Below, in pieces: positions 1 to 6,441 of a stretch of DNA of 7,314 bases. Under the pieces are notes generated by a model. The model was not told the origin of the DNA. It did no database searches and saw only the letters and a list, made by a program, of their open reading frames with translations. Where the stretch lies: the NCBI GenBank assembly GCA_937873255.1, contig CALMVM010000559.1, forward strand, positions 1 to 7,314, given 5' to 3'. The stretch is from an uncultured Verrucomicrobiota bacterium (lineage in GTDB: Bacteria; Verrucomicrobiota; Verrucomicrobiia; Chthoniobacterales; SZAS-18). Position 1 is the stretch's first letter; each line of letters starts with the position of its first letter. The position numbers were made by a program, and so were the translations under genes.

Positions 1-1
1 C

Positions 2-955
<954 letters not shown>

Positions 956-980
956 TCGCTCCTGCAAAAACCCCCGCCGG

Positions 981-1499
981 ATGACCATCGACGCCGCGAG
1001 CGGACGCGCCGAGTTCCCGGAACTCGGAGTTGGCGTGGGTCCGACGCTCACGCGCGCGCGGTTCCTCCGGTTGCCTGTGGCCGCGCAATCCCGGACGGTC
1101 GGCTACCACGAGCCGTGCCGGCGCTGCCAGTAGCCCGGCGCGCCGCAGAGCGACACCGAGCTTTACGTCGTCCTCCAGTTTCACCGCGAACGGCTGCTCG
1201 CCCTGGAACTGTTTCACAGCGCCGCGCGCTTCGGCAACTCCTGGGACGATTGGACTGAGCAGCGCGAAGTGGCGCGCAAGGCTTTCCACGAACACTGGCT
1301 GGCAACCGAACTAGGCTTGTCCTGTAGACGCTACGGTTGGGGCGAGATTTCGTCGAACTATGACCCGAAAGGCGGCGTCAGCGCGCTTCTCGTTAGTTAC
1401 AAGGGGCCGAACATCTGGCAGAGCTTCGGGCGAAAGGCGGGCCGCTGGTGGAGCGCGACCAGTCAGTTGCAAGGATCGTCAACGTCCACCGGCGCATGA
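981..1499 (+). pseudogene. Small uncharacterised gene interrupted by an in-frame amber stop at 1131-1133
   Basis: One frame runs from ATG 981 to TGA 1497-1499 and is broken only by TAG at 1131-1133. The first part encodes 50 residues, beginning MTIDAASGRAEFPELGVGVG. The second part continues in the same frame for about 121 residues and looks like real protein: alternating hydrophobic stretches (ELYVVLQFHRERLLALELF), an aromatic and acidic helix (GNSWDDWTEQREVARKAFHE) and a strand-turn-strand (YGWGEISSNYDPKGG). The overall look recalls small uncharacterised bacterial proteins with W-D-D-W and WGE-x-x-S-x-YDPK-type motifs. That is a memory-based resemblance with no function attached. The codon before the stop is preceded by two Cys codons (TGC) where Trp would suit the local pattern, which suggests decay. 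TAG ends another gene here (5728-5730), so general UAG readthrough is unlikely. The last 25 or so residues look less protein-like and may be a run-on. The reading frame ends in an ATGA overlap with tilS. A still-expressed short protein from a start inside (for example ATG 1269) cannot be excluded. Confidence 0.55.
1009..1027. repeat. Perfect 9-bp inverted repeat around one base, 54 bp past serS
   Basis: CCGAGTTCC at 1009-1017 and GGAACTCGG at 1019-1027 are exact reverse complements around a single C at 1018. As RNA it would form a hairpin of about 7 bp with a 5-nt loop. There is no following U-run, so it is not a textbook intrinsic terminator. It lies inside the 5' part of the broken small gene. 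It could be a dyad operator, an mRNA hairpin limiting readthrough from serS, or chance in GC-rich coding sequence. Confidence 0.45.
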
Positions 1500-2518
1500 A
1501 CCCGTATCCGGCAGCCACGGCGTTCGCGCGCAAGCTCGAAACCGCCCTGCGCGGTCATTCGCCCGCCGGGCGGTATCTGGTGGGGGTGTCGGGCGGACGG
1601 GACTCGGTGGCGCTGCTGCACGGGTTGGTCGCGGCGGGTTTCCGGCGGCTGGTGGTTTGCCACCTCGACCATGGGTTGCGCGGGGAAGCATCGGCGGAGG
1701 ACGCGCGGTTCGTCGGCCGGCTCGCCGGGACGTTGGATTTGCCCTTCGAGCAGGAAGCCGCCGACGTGGCGGCGATGGCCCGCCGGGCAAAATGCTCGCT
1801 GGAAACCGCCGCGCGCGACGCCCGGTACGCGTTCTTTTTCGCCGTCGCCGCGAAACGCCGCTGCCGGACGGTGTTCCTCGCACACCACGCCGACGACCAG
1901 GCCGAGACGTTCCTCTTCAATCTGTTGCGCGGGGCGGGTCCGGCCGGACTCGGTGCGATGGCGGCGGAAACGGTCCGCACCGTTGGCCGGCGCAAGCTGC
2001 GCGTTCTCCGGCCCCTGCTCGCCGTCTGGCGCGCGGAGATCGACGCCTATTTGCAAGCGCACGGCCTTCGATGGCGCGAGGACGCCACCAACGCCGACCC
2101 CGCCCACGCCACCCGCAACCGCCTACGCGCGGAAGTTCTCCCGTTGCTCGAATCCGCCATGGGCCGCGACGTGCGCCCGGCGCTCTGGCGCGCGGCGGAC
2201 ATTCTCCGCGCCGAGGAAAACTGGCTGGCGAGCCTTTCGACGGACGATGAACCGTTCCCCCTTCGCCTCCCGGTAAAGAACCTCGCCGCGCAATCCCTCG
2301 CCAGACAACGCCGCCTGTTGCGCGGCTGGCTGCGGGCGCGCGGGGTGCCCGGCGTGGGCTACGAGGAAATCGAACGCGTCCGTTCGCTGTTGGACCCGGC
2401 CAGCGGACCCGCGAAGGTCAATCTCCCCGGCGGCCGTCACGCCCGGCGTCGGGCCGGCGTACTGTTCGTGGAAGCGCCGGGTGTTTCCTCCGACCGGCGC
2501 GCCTTGCCCGGGAAATGA
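1496..2518 (+). CDS. tilS: tRNA(Ile)-lysidine synthetase TilS
   Basis: TilS attaches lysine to C34 of the CAU-anticodon tRNA-Ile using ATP. The resulting lysidine switches the tRNA from methionine to isoleucine identity and AUG to AUA decoding. The 340-residue product has the N-type ATP-pyrophosphatase P-loop SGGRDS at residues 32-37. It also has the LDHGLRGEAS block at 57-66, HHADDQAET at 130-138, and the WREDATNAD...RNRLR segment at 193-211, which is typical of TilS. A helical substrate-binding domain follows (about 225-300), then a short strand-rich end (NLPGGRHARRRAGVLFVE). It is shorter than the roughly 430-residue E. coli enzyme and lacks the extra C-terminal domain, as many homologues do. 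ATG 1496 is preferred because it gives a normal 31-residue lead to the P-loop. A GTG at 1448 in the same frame has a weak AAAGG upstream and is the alternative. The start overlaps the stop of the broken upstream gene (ATGA). The 3' 82 bp overlap the oppositely oriented SanA-like gene. Confidence 0.95.
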   Translation: MNPYPAATAFARKLETALRGHSPAGRYLVGVSGGRDSVALLHGLVAAGFRRLVVCHLDHGLRGEASAEDARFVGRLAGTLDLPFEQEAADVAAMARRAKCSLETAARDARYAFFFAVAAKRRCRTVFLAHHADDQAETFLFNLLRGAGPAGLGAMAAETVRTVGRRKLRVLRPLLAVWRAEIDAYLQAHGLRWREDATNADPAHATRNRLRAEVLPLLESAMGRDVRPALWRAADILRAEENWLASLSTDDEPFPLRLPVKNLAAQSLARQRRLLRGWLRARGVPGVGYEEIERVRSLLDPASGPAKVNLPGGRHARRRAGVLFVEAPGVSSDRRALPGK

Positions 2519-3108
2519 TCGTAGTGCCGCCAGGCGTACCACCCGTACGCGATCACCTCGCGCGCCGTTGAATACAGGTCGCGCCACGCAAAGGTACGCG
2601 CCGACCCGCTTGAAACGTCGTGCGCCCCGAAATGCCCCAGCGCCAACCGCGCGCGCGGGACGTGGAAATAATGCGTCACCACGCACACGCCCCGCCAGTC
2701 GTGCTCGCGCATGATCGCCACCGTGTGCCGCGCGCTTTCGTAGGTGTTCACCCCGGCGCTATCGACGATCACCGCCTCTGCCGGGACCCCGTGCGCCACG
2801 AGGTAATCGCGCATGACCGCCGCCTCGTCGTGCCCCTGCGGATCGACCCCGCCGCTGACGATCACGCGGTCGAAATACCCCAACCGCCGCAGCCGCAGCG
2901 CCGCGTCCAGCCTCGCTTGCAAATGTGCCGACGGACGGTTGTCGGCCTCAACGGCATTGCCCAACACGAGCCCGACTTCCGATTCTCCCAAGTGGTCGCA
3001 CAACCCGAACGCCACCAGCGCGGCCATCGCCAGCGCGAACAACCCCGCCGCCCCACCGACTGCCGCCGGCGTCCAACGGACGATCCGGCTTCGGCGCGAC
3101 GGCTTCAT
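2437..3108 (-). CDS. SanA/YdcF-like membrane-anchored DUF218 protein
   Basis: This is a 223-residue protein of the DUF218 (SanA/YdcF) family, whose E. coli member SanA affects envelope permeability to vancomycin at high temperature. The biochemical role of the family is not settled. Residues 1-12 are basic and about 13-37 form one transmembrane helix, so the domain should face the periplasm. The DUF218 core then follows: VGLVLGNAV (45-53), RPSAHLQARLDAAL (58-71), the VIVSGG loop (82-87), the acidic DEAAVMRDYL stretch (94-103), DSAGVNTYESARHT (116-129) and VVTHYFHVPRA (143-153). All these match the family pattern. The start at 3108 places the basic and hydrophobic N-terminus directly at the beginning. 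An in-frame ATG at 3138 would add ten residues, but it sits inside the palindromic element. Residues from about 197 on (PGKARRSEETPGAST...) are low-complexity and overlap tilS in antisense, and look like an added tail. The gene may be co-transcribed with the upstream dehydrogenase. Confidence 0.88.
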   Translation of the reverse strand: MKPSRRSRIVRWTPAAVGGAAGLFALAMAALVAFGLCDHLGESEVGLVLGNAVEADNRPSAHLQARLDAALRLRRLGYFDRVIVSGGVDPQGHDEAAVMRDYLVAHGVPAEAVIVDSAGVNTYESARHTVAIMREHDWRGVCVVTHYFHVPRARLALGHFGAHDVSSGSARTFAWRDLYSTAREVIAYGWYAWRHYDHFPGKARRSEETPGASTNSTPARRRA

Positions 3109-3112
3109 CTTT

Positions 3113-3226
3113 GGTGGATGGCGCTCTCCGAGCGGCATTGGTCAACGATTGCGGCGCAGCCGCCTAATTCTTCCAGACGCCTGCGGCGTGATGGGAAGTA
3201 ATGCCGCTCGGAGAGTGCCGTCCACC
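3113..3226. repeat. 114-bp palindromic element (REP-pair/BIME-like) with four small hairpins
   Basis: Arms at 3113-3139 and 3200-3226 are 27-bp inverted repeats matching at 25 of 27 positions. The two differences (3119/3220 and 3123/3216) become G-U pairs in the RNA of one strand. Each arm is itself a small palindrome: CGCTC-TCC-GAGCG at 3122-3134 and CGCTC-GGA-GAGTG at 3205-3217. Between the arms are two more hairpins. GCGGC-GCA-GCCGC is at 3151-3163. The second is nested, CTTCC...ACGCC-TGC-GGCGT...GGAAG, at 3170-3198. The element fills nearly all of the gap between two minus-strand genes. The architecture resembles REP/BIME elements or a very short non-autonomous transposon. No target-site duplication is obvious. 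It ends 4 nt before the SanA-like ATG, so it will be in that gene's leader if the two genes are co-transcribed. Confidence 0.8.
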
Positions 3227-3239
3227 TTTTCCGCGTTCT

Positions 3240-4151
3240 TTATCCGCGTCCGGGAAACGTCAACTCCGCCACGCCGCTCTTGTCCAACTCGCCGAGACCC
3301 TTGTCGATCATCTTCTGGTACTGCGCCTTCGTCGCGGCGGCCAATGGCAGGTCGAGGCCGTGTTGCTCGCCGAGGGTCAACGCGATCCCGCTGTCTTTCG
3401 CGGCGTGCGCGGCGGAAAAATAACAATCGTGCGCGCGGTTTTGCATGTCCTCGCCGTCGGTCTGGAGCACCCGGCTCGCCGCGCCCGTCTCGCCGAACAC
3501 TTCTCTCAACATCGTCAGGTCGAGCCCTAATGCCGCGCCGAGCCCGAGTCCTTCGGCCAGGCCGGCGGTGTTGATGTTCATGACCATGTTGACCAACGCC
3601 TTGACCTTCGCCGCCGAGCCCGCCGCGCCGATGTAGCGCACCGTCGAGCCGAGGTGTTCCAAGATCGGCCGCGCGCGCTCGAACGTCTCCGGCCGGCCGC
3701 CGCACATCAGGTAAAGGCTGCCTTCGCGCGCCTGCGTGATGCTGGACGCCATGCACGCCTCCAGGCTCTCCGCGCCGACGAGTTCCGACGCCGCTTCCAC
3801 CGCGTGATGGACCGCCGGGCTGACGGTGGCGCAGTTGATGAACAACCGCCCCTTCGCCGACGCCGGGGCCAGCAGCGAATGCGCGCTGCCGGCGTCGAAA
3901 ATATGACGCATTGCCATGTCATCGGACACCACCGTCACGACCGTCCGCGCCCGCGCGCTCACCTCGTCGAGCGAACGCGCCGCGAACGCGCCGAGTTCGG
4001 CGGCGAGGCCGGCGGCGGCGGCGGCGTTTGTGTCGTAGACCGCCGCGACCTGGAAGCCGCGTTCGGCCAGCCGGCGGGCCATGTTGGTCCCCATGCGGCC
4101 GACGCCGACGAAGCCGACCGATTTTTCGGGGGGAAGTGGGGACGCGTCCAT
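3240..4151 (-). CDS. NAD-binding beta-hydroxyacid dehydrogenase (GLYR/3-hydroxyisobutyrate dehydrogenase family)
   Basis: This 303-residue soluble protein belongs to the family that interconverts beta-hydroxyacids and their semialdehydes or keto acids (3-hydroxyisobutyrate dehydrogenase, tartronate semialdehyde reductase, GLYR succinic semialdehyde/glyoxylate reductase). The N-terminal Rossmann motif GFVGVGRMG is at 13-21. Asp40 ends strand 2 (AVYDTN), which usually favours NAD(H) over NADP(H). The catalytic lysine region KVKALVNMVMN (182-192) matches the GLYR-type pattern, with Lys184 and Asn188 in the catalytic positions. The C-terminal segment (DLPLAAATKAQYQKMIDKGLGELDKSGV) is also family-typical. 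The substrate loop, normally DAPVSGG or EAPVSGS, is EACMASS here (131-137), so the substrate is likely to differ from the named enzymes. The start at ATG 4151 leaves a short leader before the Rossmann motif and has no clear ribosome-binding site. The gene is upstream of, and on the same strand as, the SanA-like gene. The exact substrate is unknown. Confidence 0.88.
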   Translation of the reverse strand: MDASPLPPEKSVGFVGVGRMGTNMARRLAERGFQVAAVYDTNAAAAAGLAAELGAFAARSLDEVSARARTVVTVVSDDMAMRHIFDAGSAHSLLAPASAKGRLFINCATVSPAVHHAVEAASELVGAESLEACMASSITQAREGSLYLMCGGRPETFERARPILEHLGSTVRYIGAAGSAAKVKALVNMVMNINTAGLAEGLGLGAALGLDLTMLREVFGETGAASRVLQTDGEDMQNRAHDCYFSAAHAAKDSGIALTLGEQHGLDLPLAAATKAQYQKMIDKGLGELDKSGVAELTFPGRG

Positions 4152-4278
4152 GCCGGGATGTTGCGTTGGGGGTCATTCCGAAGCAAATAGGAAATTCGCG
4201 CGAGACGACCGAACAAACGCTCCTTTCGCCGGTCAACGCTTCGCCGATCCGCCATTCGCCGGCTAAACCAGACCCTGC
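4152..4278. promoter_or_regulatory. Divergent intergenic region between dehydrogenase and glycosyltransferase
   Basis: The 127 bp separate two outward-facing genes and must hold both sets of expression signals. An A/T-richer patch at about 4181-4195 (AAGCAAATAGGAAATT) stands out from the GC-rich surroundings and is the most likely promoter area. A TTGCGT at 4161-4166 lies upstream, but no convincing -10 hexamer at the right spacing could be assigned on either strand. No purine-rich ribosome-binding site precedes either start codon. The repeat series at 4225-4269 lies in the half nearer the glycosyltransferase. Confidence 0.45.
4225..4269 (+). repeat. Three TTCGCCG repeats at an exact 15-bp period
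   Basis: TTCGCCGG starts at 4225, TTCGCCGA at 4240 and TTCGCCGG at 4255, each exactly 15 bp from the next. The remaining eight bases of each unit are poorly conserved. The array ends 9 bp before the glycosyltransferase ATG at 4279. It could be a binding array for a regulator, or a decayed tandem duplication. Confidence 0.5.
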
Positions 4279-5730
4279 ATGATTCCGACTGACCACGCCG
4301 CCGTTCCTCTTCCCCGTCCGGCTCCGATGCCGAACTCGTGGAAAACGGCGGCGCGTTTTTTCGTGATCGTCGGCGCGCTGGGCCTGGTCGTGATTTACAG
4401 CATGGCCGCGCTCTGGCGGCGGGACCCGGCGGTGCTGTTCTGGACGACGCTGCTTTATTTCTCGTACGAACTCGGCATCAACGTATTGCTCGTGACGGCG
4501 GCGTGGTTCGGTCTGCGCGCGCGGCGGTGGGCAAGCACCGTTCCCGCGACCGCCCTCCGCCCCGAGCTGGCGGTGCTCATCGCCGCGCACAACGAACGCA
4601 CTTGCATCTTCGATACGCTGGAAAGCGTGTTCGCGCAGGAGGGCGTCGCGGAGGTTATCGTCGCCAGCGACGGCTCGACCGATGGGATGAACGAGGCGCT
4701 CGTTGAACGCTTCGCCCTCCGGCCCGACCCTGCGGTGGAACACGCCTGGCGCGGCGGCTCGGGCGAGCGCCTGCTGCTTTTGGCCTTGCCCAAACTTGGC
4801 AAGGGCGGCGTGCTCAACGCGGCCCTCGCGCAAACAACCTCTGGGGTCGCCGCCACGCTCGACGCGGATACGCGGCTCGCCCCGCATGCGCTCGCGGCGC
4901 TCGCCGACGCGTTCCGCGACCCGGCGGTGGCGTCGGCGGGCGGGTTCGTGTACGTACGCAACGCTGCGCGCGGGCCGTGGCTGGTGCGCTACCAATACTG
5001 GGAATACGTCAAAAACTTCATGTGGCGCATCGGCTTGGCCCATCTTGGGGTTTGCTTGCAGGTGTCGGGGGCATTCGGCGCGTTCCGCACGCGGATATTA
5101 CGCGGGATCGGCGGTTTCAGCGGACACAGCCTCGTGGAGGACTACGAGGTCATCTACCGGCTGCACGAACACATGCGCTTGGCCGGGGAGAACTACTGCG
5201 TGGAGGTCGTGCCCGACGCGGTTGCGTACACGGATTCGCCGGACACGGTGCCGTCGTTCGTCCACCAGCGCACGCGCTGGTTCGCGGGCTTCCTGCAAAC
5301 GCTCTGGGAATACCGCCGGATGGTCGGGAACCCACGCATGGGTCTGGTTGGCACGCTGATGCTGCCGATCAAGTGCGTGGACGCGATCCTGCCCGTGTGG
5401 GGATCGCTCTCGCTGGCGGTGCTCCTTGCGGCGACGCTGCACGGCTCGGCGGCGTGGGAACGCGCGGGCCTGTTCCTCTTCCTCGCGCGCTGGGTCGTGG
5501 ACCTGGCCCTGAGCGGGGTCATGTGGAACTGGCACCGCCGCCTTTTCCCCGACCGGGGGCACGTCTTGCCCGGCGCGGTATTGGCCGCGCACATGGCGAC
5601 GGAGGGGATCATTTTCAACTGGTTCCGCCAGATCGCCGTGCTCAACGCCTATAGTTGGTTCGTGCGTCGCGTACGGAAGTGGCACCAACCGAGGTGGGGC
5701 GTCGCTTCGACGACGCCCGGGTCCGGCTAG
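4279..5730 (+). CDS. Membrane-bound family 2 glycosyltransferase, PgaC/cellulose-synthase-like
   Basis: The 483-residue inner-membrane protein should transfer sugars from a nucleotide-sugar donor, probably processively, to build an exported or surface polysaccharide or glycolipid. Two predicted transmembrane segments at about 24-45 and 51-77 precede a cytosolic GT-A domain that begins at LAVLIAAHNE (97-106). The catalytic signatures are complete: SDGSTD (130-135), the DAD metal-binding motif (195-197), VEDYE with the likely catalytic acid (286-290), and QRTRW (330-334), which marks processive GT2 enzymes. Further hydrophobic stretches at about 373-388, 395-415 and 430-450 would form the exit channel. 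The layout resembles PgaC/IcaA poly-N-acetylglucosamine synthases, but no pgaB, pgaD or other polysaccharide gene is nearby, so the product cannot be named. ATG 4279 is the first start; ATG 4327 (residue 17) lies just before the first membrane helix and is a realistic alternative. The gene ends in TAG, 10 bp from the convergent neighbour. Confidence 0.88.
   Translation: MIPTDHAAVPLPRPAPMPNSWKTAARFFVIVGALGLVVIYSMAALWRRDPAVLFWTTLLYFSYELGINVLLVTAAWFGLRARRWASTVPATALRPELAVLIAAHNERTCIFDTLESVFAQEGVAEVIVASDGSTDGMNEALVERFALRPDPAVEHAWRGGSGERLLLLALPKLGKGGVLNAALAQTTSGVAATLDADTRLAPHALAALADAFRDPAVASAGGFVYVRNAARGPWLVRYQYWEYVKNFMWRIGLAHLGVCLQVSGAFGAFRTRILRGIGGFSGHSLVEDYEVIYRLHEHMRLAGENYCVEVVPDAVAYTDSPDTVPSFVHQRTRWFAGFLQTLWEYRRMVGNPRMGLVGTLMLPIKCVDAILPVWGSLSLAVLLAATLHGSAAWERAGLFLFLARWVVDLALSGVMWNWHRRLFPDRGHVLPGAVLAAHMATEGIIFNWFRQIAVLNAYSWFVRRVRKWHQPRWGVASTTPGSG
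5697..5718. terminator. Strong hairpin at convergent gene ends, possible bidirectional terminator
   Basis: GGGCGTCG (5697-5704) and CGACGCCC (5711-5718) form a perfect 8-bp GC-rich stem around the 6-nt loop CTTCGA. It lies 9 bp before the TAG of the glycosyltransferase and 22 bp beyond the stop of the opposing exported-protein gene, so it is placed to act on both transcripts. Neither side has a T-run, so it is not a canonical intrinsic terminator. It may instead pause polymerase or protect 3' ends. Confidence 0.4.
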
Positions 5731-5740
5731 AAGCGAATCC

Positions 5741-6295
5741 TCATTTGGCTGACTTGAGCGATTCGATCACCGCAGCGAATTCAGTGTCGTGCGCTTTCGC
5801 GGTCGCCAGAGGACCGCTGAACCAGAAGATGAGGGGCTTGCCGCCGGCCGGGGTGATGCGCACCGCGCTGATGATCCAGTCCACATTCTGCCCCGTCTTG
5901 CCACGCAGGTTCACGCCGTACATGTCGAGGCCGTTGGCATTCTTGTGCGCGCCGCGATCTTGGAGCTGGGTGTCGTGCAATCCCGTCCAGACATTTTTGG
6001 CCGCCTCTTGCGCCCGCTTCTCCAGCGCGGCCTTCGGATCGGCCAGGCCGGTGCGGTCGACCTCGAAGCCGGAACTGGCATTCGCAGAATCCGGTGCCGA
6101 GACGATGATGTATTCGTCCATCATCATGCCGGCGGTCCACTTGGCAGGCAGCGTCACCCGGATGCTCGGGTTCTTGGCGGGGAAATCGAACGGCGGCTCG
6201 TCGGCGGCGGCCCGCGGGACAACGGCCAGCAAGCTGCCTGCGGCACAGAGAACAACCAGGGTGAAGGATCGGCGGAGGGAACAAGGGATTTTCAT
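5741..6295 (-). CDS. Small exported protein, possibly PsbP/DcrB-like fold
   Basis: The 184-residue product begins with a clear signal peptide: positive residues (K2, R8, R9), a hydrophobic core at about 11-26 (FTLVVLCAAGSLLAVV), and an AAA motif ending at residue 31. Signal peptidase I would probably cut before Asp32. Cys17 is not in a good lipobox, because Leu precedes it, so a lipoprotein is unlikely. The mature part of about 153 residues starts with PPFDFPAKNPSIRVTLPAKW. It continues with strand-like segments, a helix rich in Ala and charged residues (DPKAALEKRAQEAAKNVW), and ends FAAVIESLKSAK. This general plan recalls PsbP/DcrB/Mog1-type domains, in which a strand reading 'LPxxW' opens the fold and a short helix closes it. 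That is a fold-level guess and no function follows. It is the only gene in its direction here, starting from the divergent gap before the ABC gene. ATG 6295 is chosen because it gives the complete signal peptide. Confidence 0.8.
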   Translation of the reverse strand: MKIPCSLRRSFTLVVLCAAGSLLAVVPRAAADEPPFDFPAKNPSIRVTLPAKWTAGMMMDEYIIVSAPDSANASSGFEVDRTGLADPKAALEKRAQEAAKNVWTGLHDTQLQDRGAHKNANGLDMYGVNLRGKTGQNVDWIISAVRITPAGGKPLIFWFSGPLATAKAHDTEFAAVIESLKSAK

Positions 6296-6441
6296 TGAAT
6301 GGAACGGGTGCTTTGGAAGAAGGCGGCTGGATGTCGCCGCGAAGGAACGTCACCGCGCGACCGTTTTGCAATCATTTCACAACATACCGGATCACCCCAC
6401 CGGTTTCCGGTCCGAGAAAACGGCGCTAGATTGCCCGCGAC
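6296..6441. promoter_or_regulatory. Divergent intergenic region between exported protein and ABC ATPase genes
   Basis: These 146 bp hold the start signals for two outward-facing genes. A distinctly A/T-rich patch at about 6364-6386 (TTTTGCAATCATTTCACAAC) is the best promoter candidate. A perfect ACCGG-TTT-CCGGT inverted repeat is at 6399-6411. TAGATT at 6427-6432 could be a -10 element for the ABC gene, but would give a leader of only a few bases. Neither gene has a Shine-Dalgarno sequence. No coding sequence is supported in this gap. Confidence 0.4.

Noticed and set aside
1131..1133. UAG recoding (pyrrolysine or general readthrough) in the small gene
   Set aside because: The glycosyltransferase gene ends in TAG at 5728-5730 as a normal stop, no recoding machinery is visible, and the neighbouring Trp-to-Cys-like changes fit decay better.
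3113..3226. Intrinsic terminator after the dehydrogenase gene
   Set aside because: There is no T-run after the stem on the minus strand (AAAGATG follows), and the multi-hairpin repeat architecture fits a REP/MITE-like element better. It may still slow transcription.
4225..4269. CRISPR array or replication iterons
   Set aside because: Only a 7-bp core is shared, the units are 15 bp with no spacers, and no cas, rep or dnaA-box context is present.
3919..5043. A 374-residue minus-strand frame opposite the glycosyltransferase
   Set aside because: It is antisense to the catalytic core of a clear GT2 enzyme and extends into the dehydrogenase gene in the wrong frame. Its Arg/Gly/Ala richness is typical of long spurious frames at high GC.
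6366..6394. Sigma70-type promoter with TTGCAA as the -35 box
   Set aside because: No acceptable -10 hexamer lies 16-18 bp downstream. Only the A/T-rich patch as a whole is noted.
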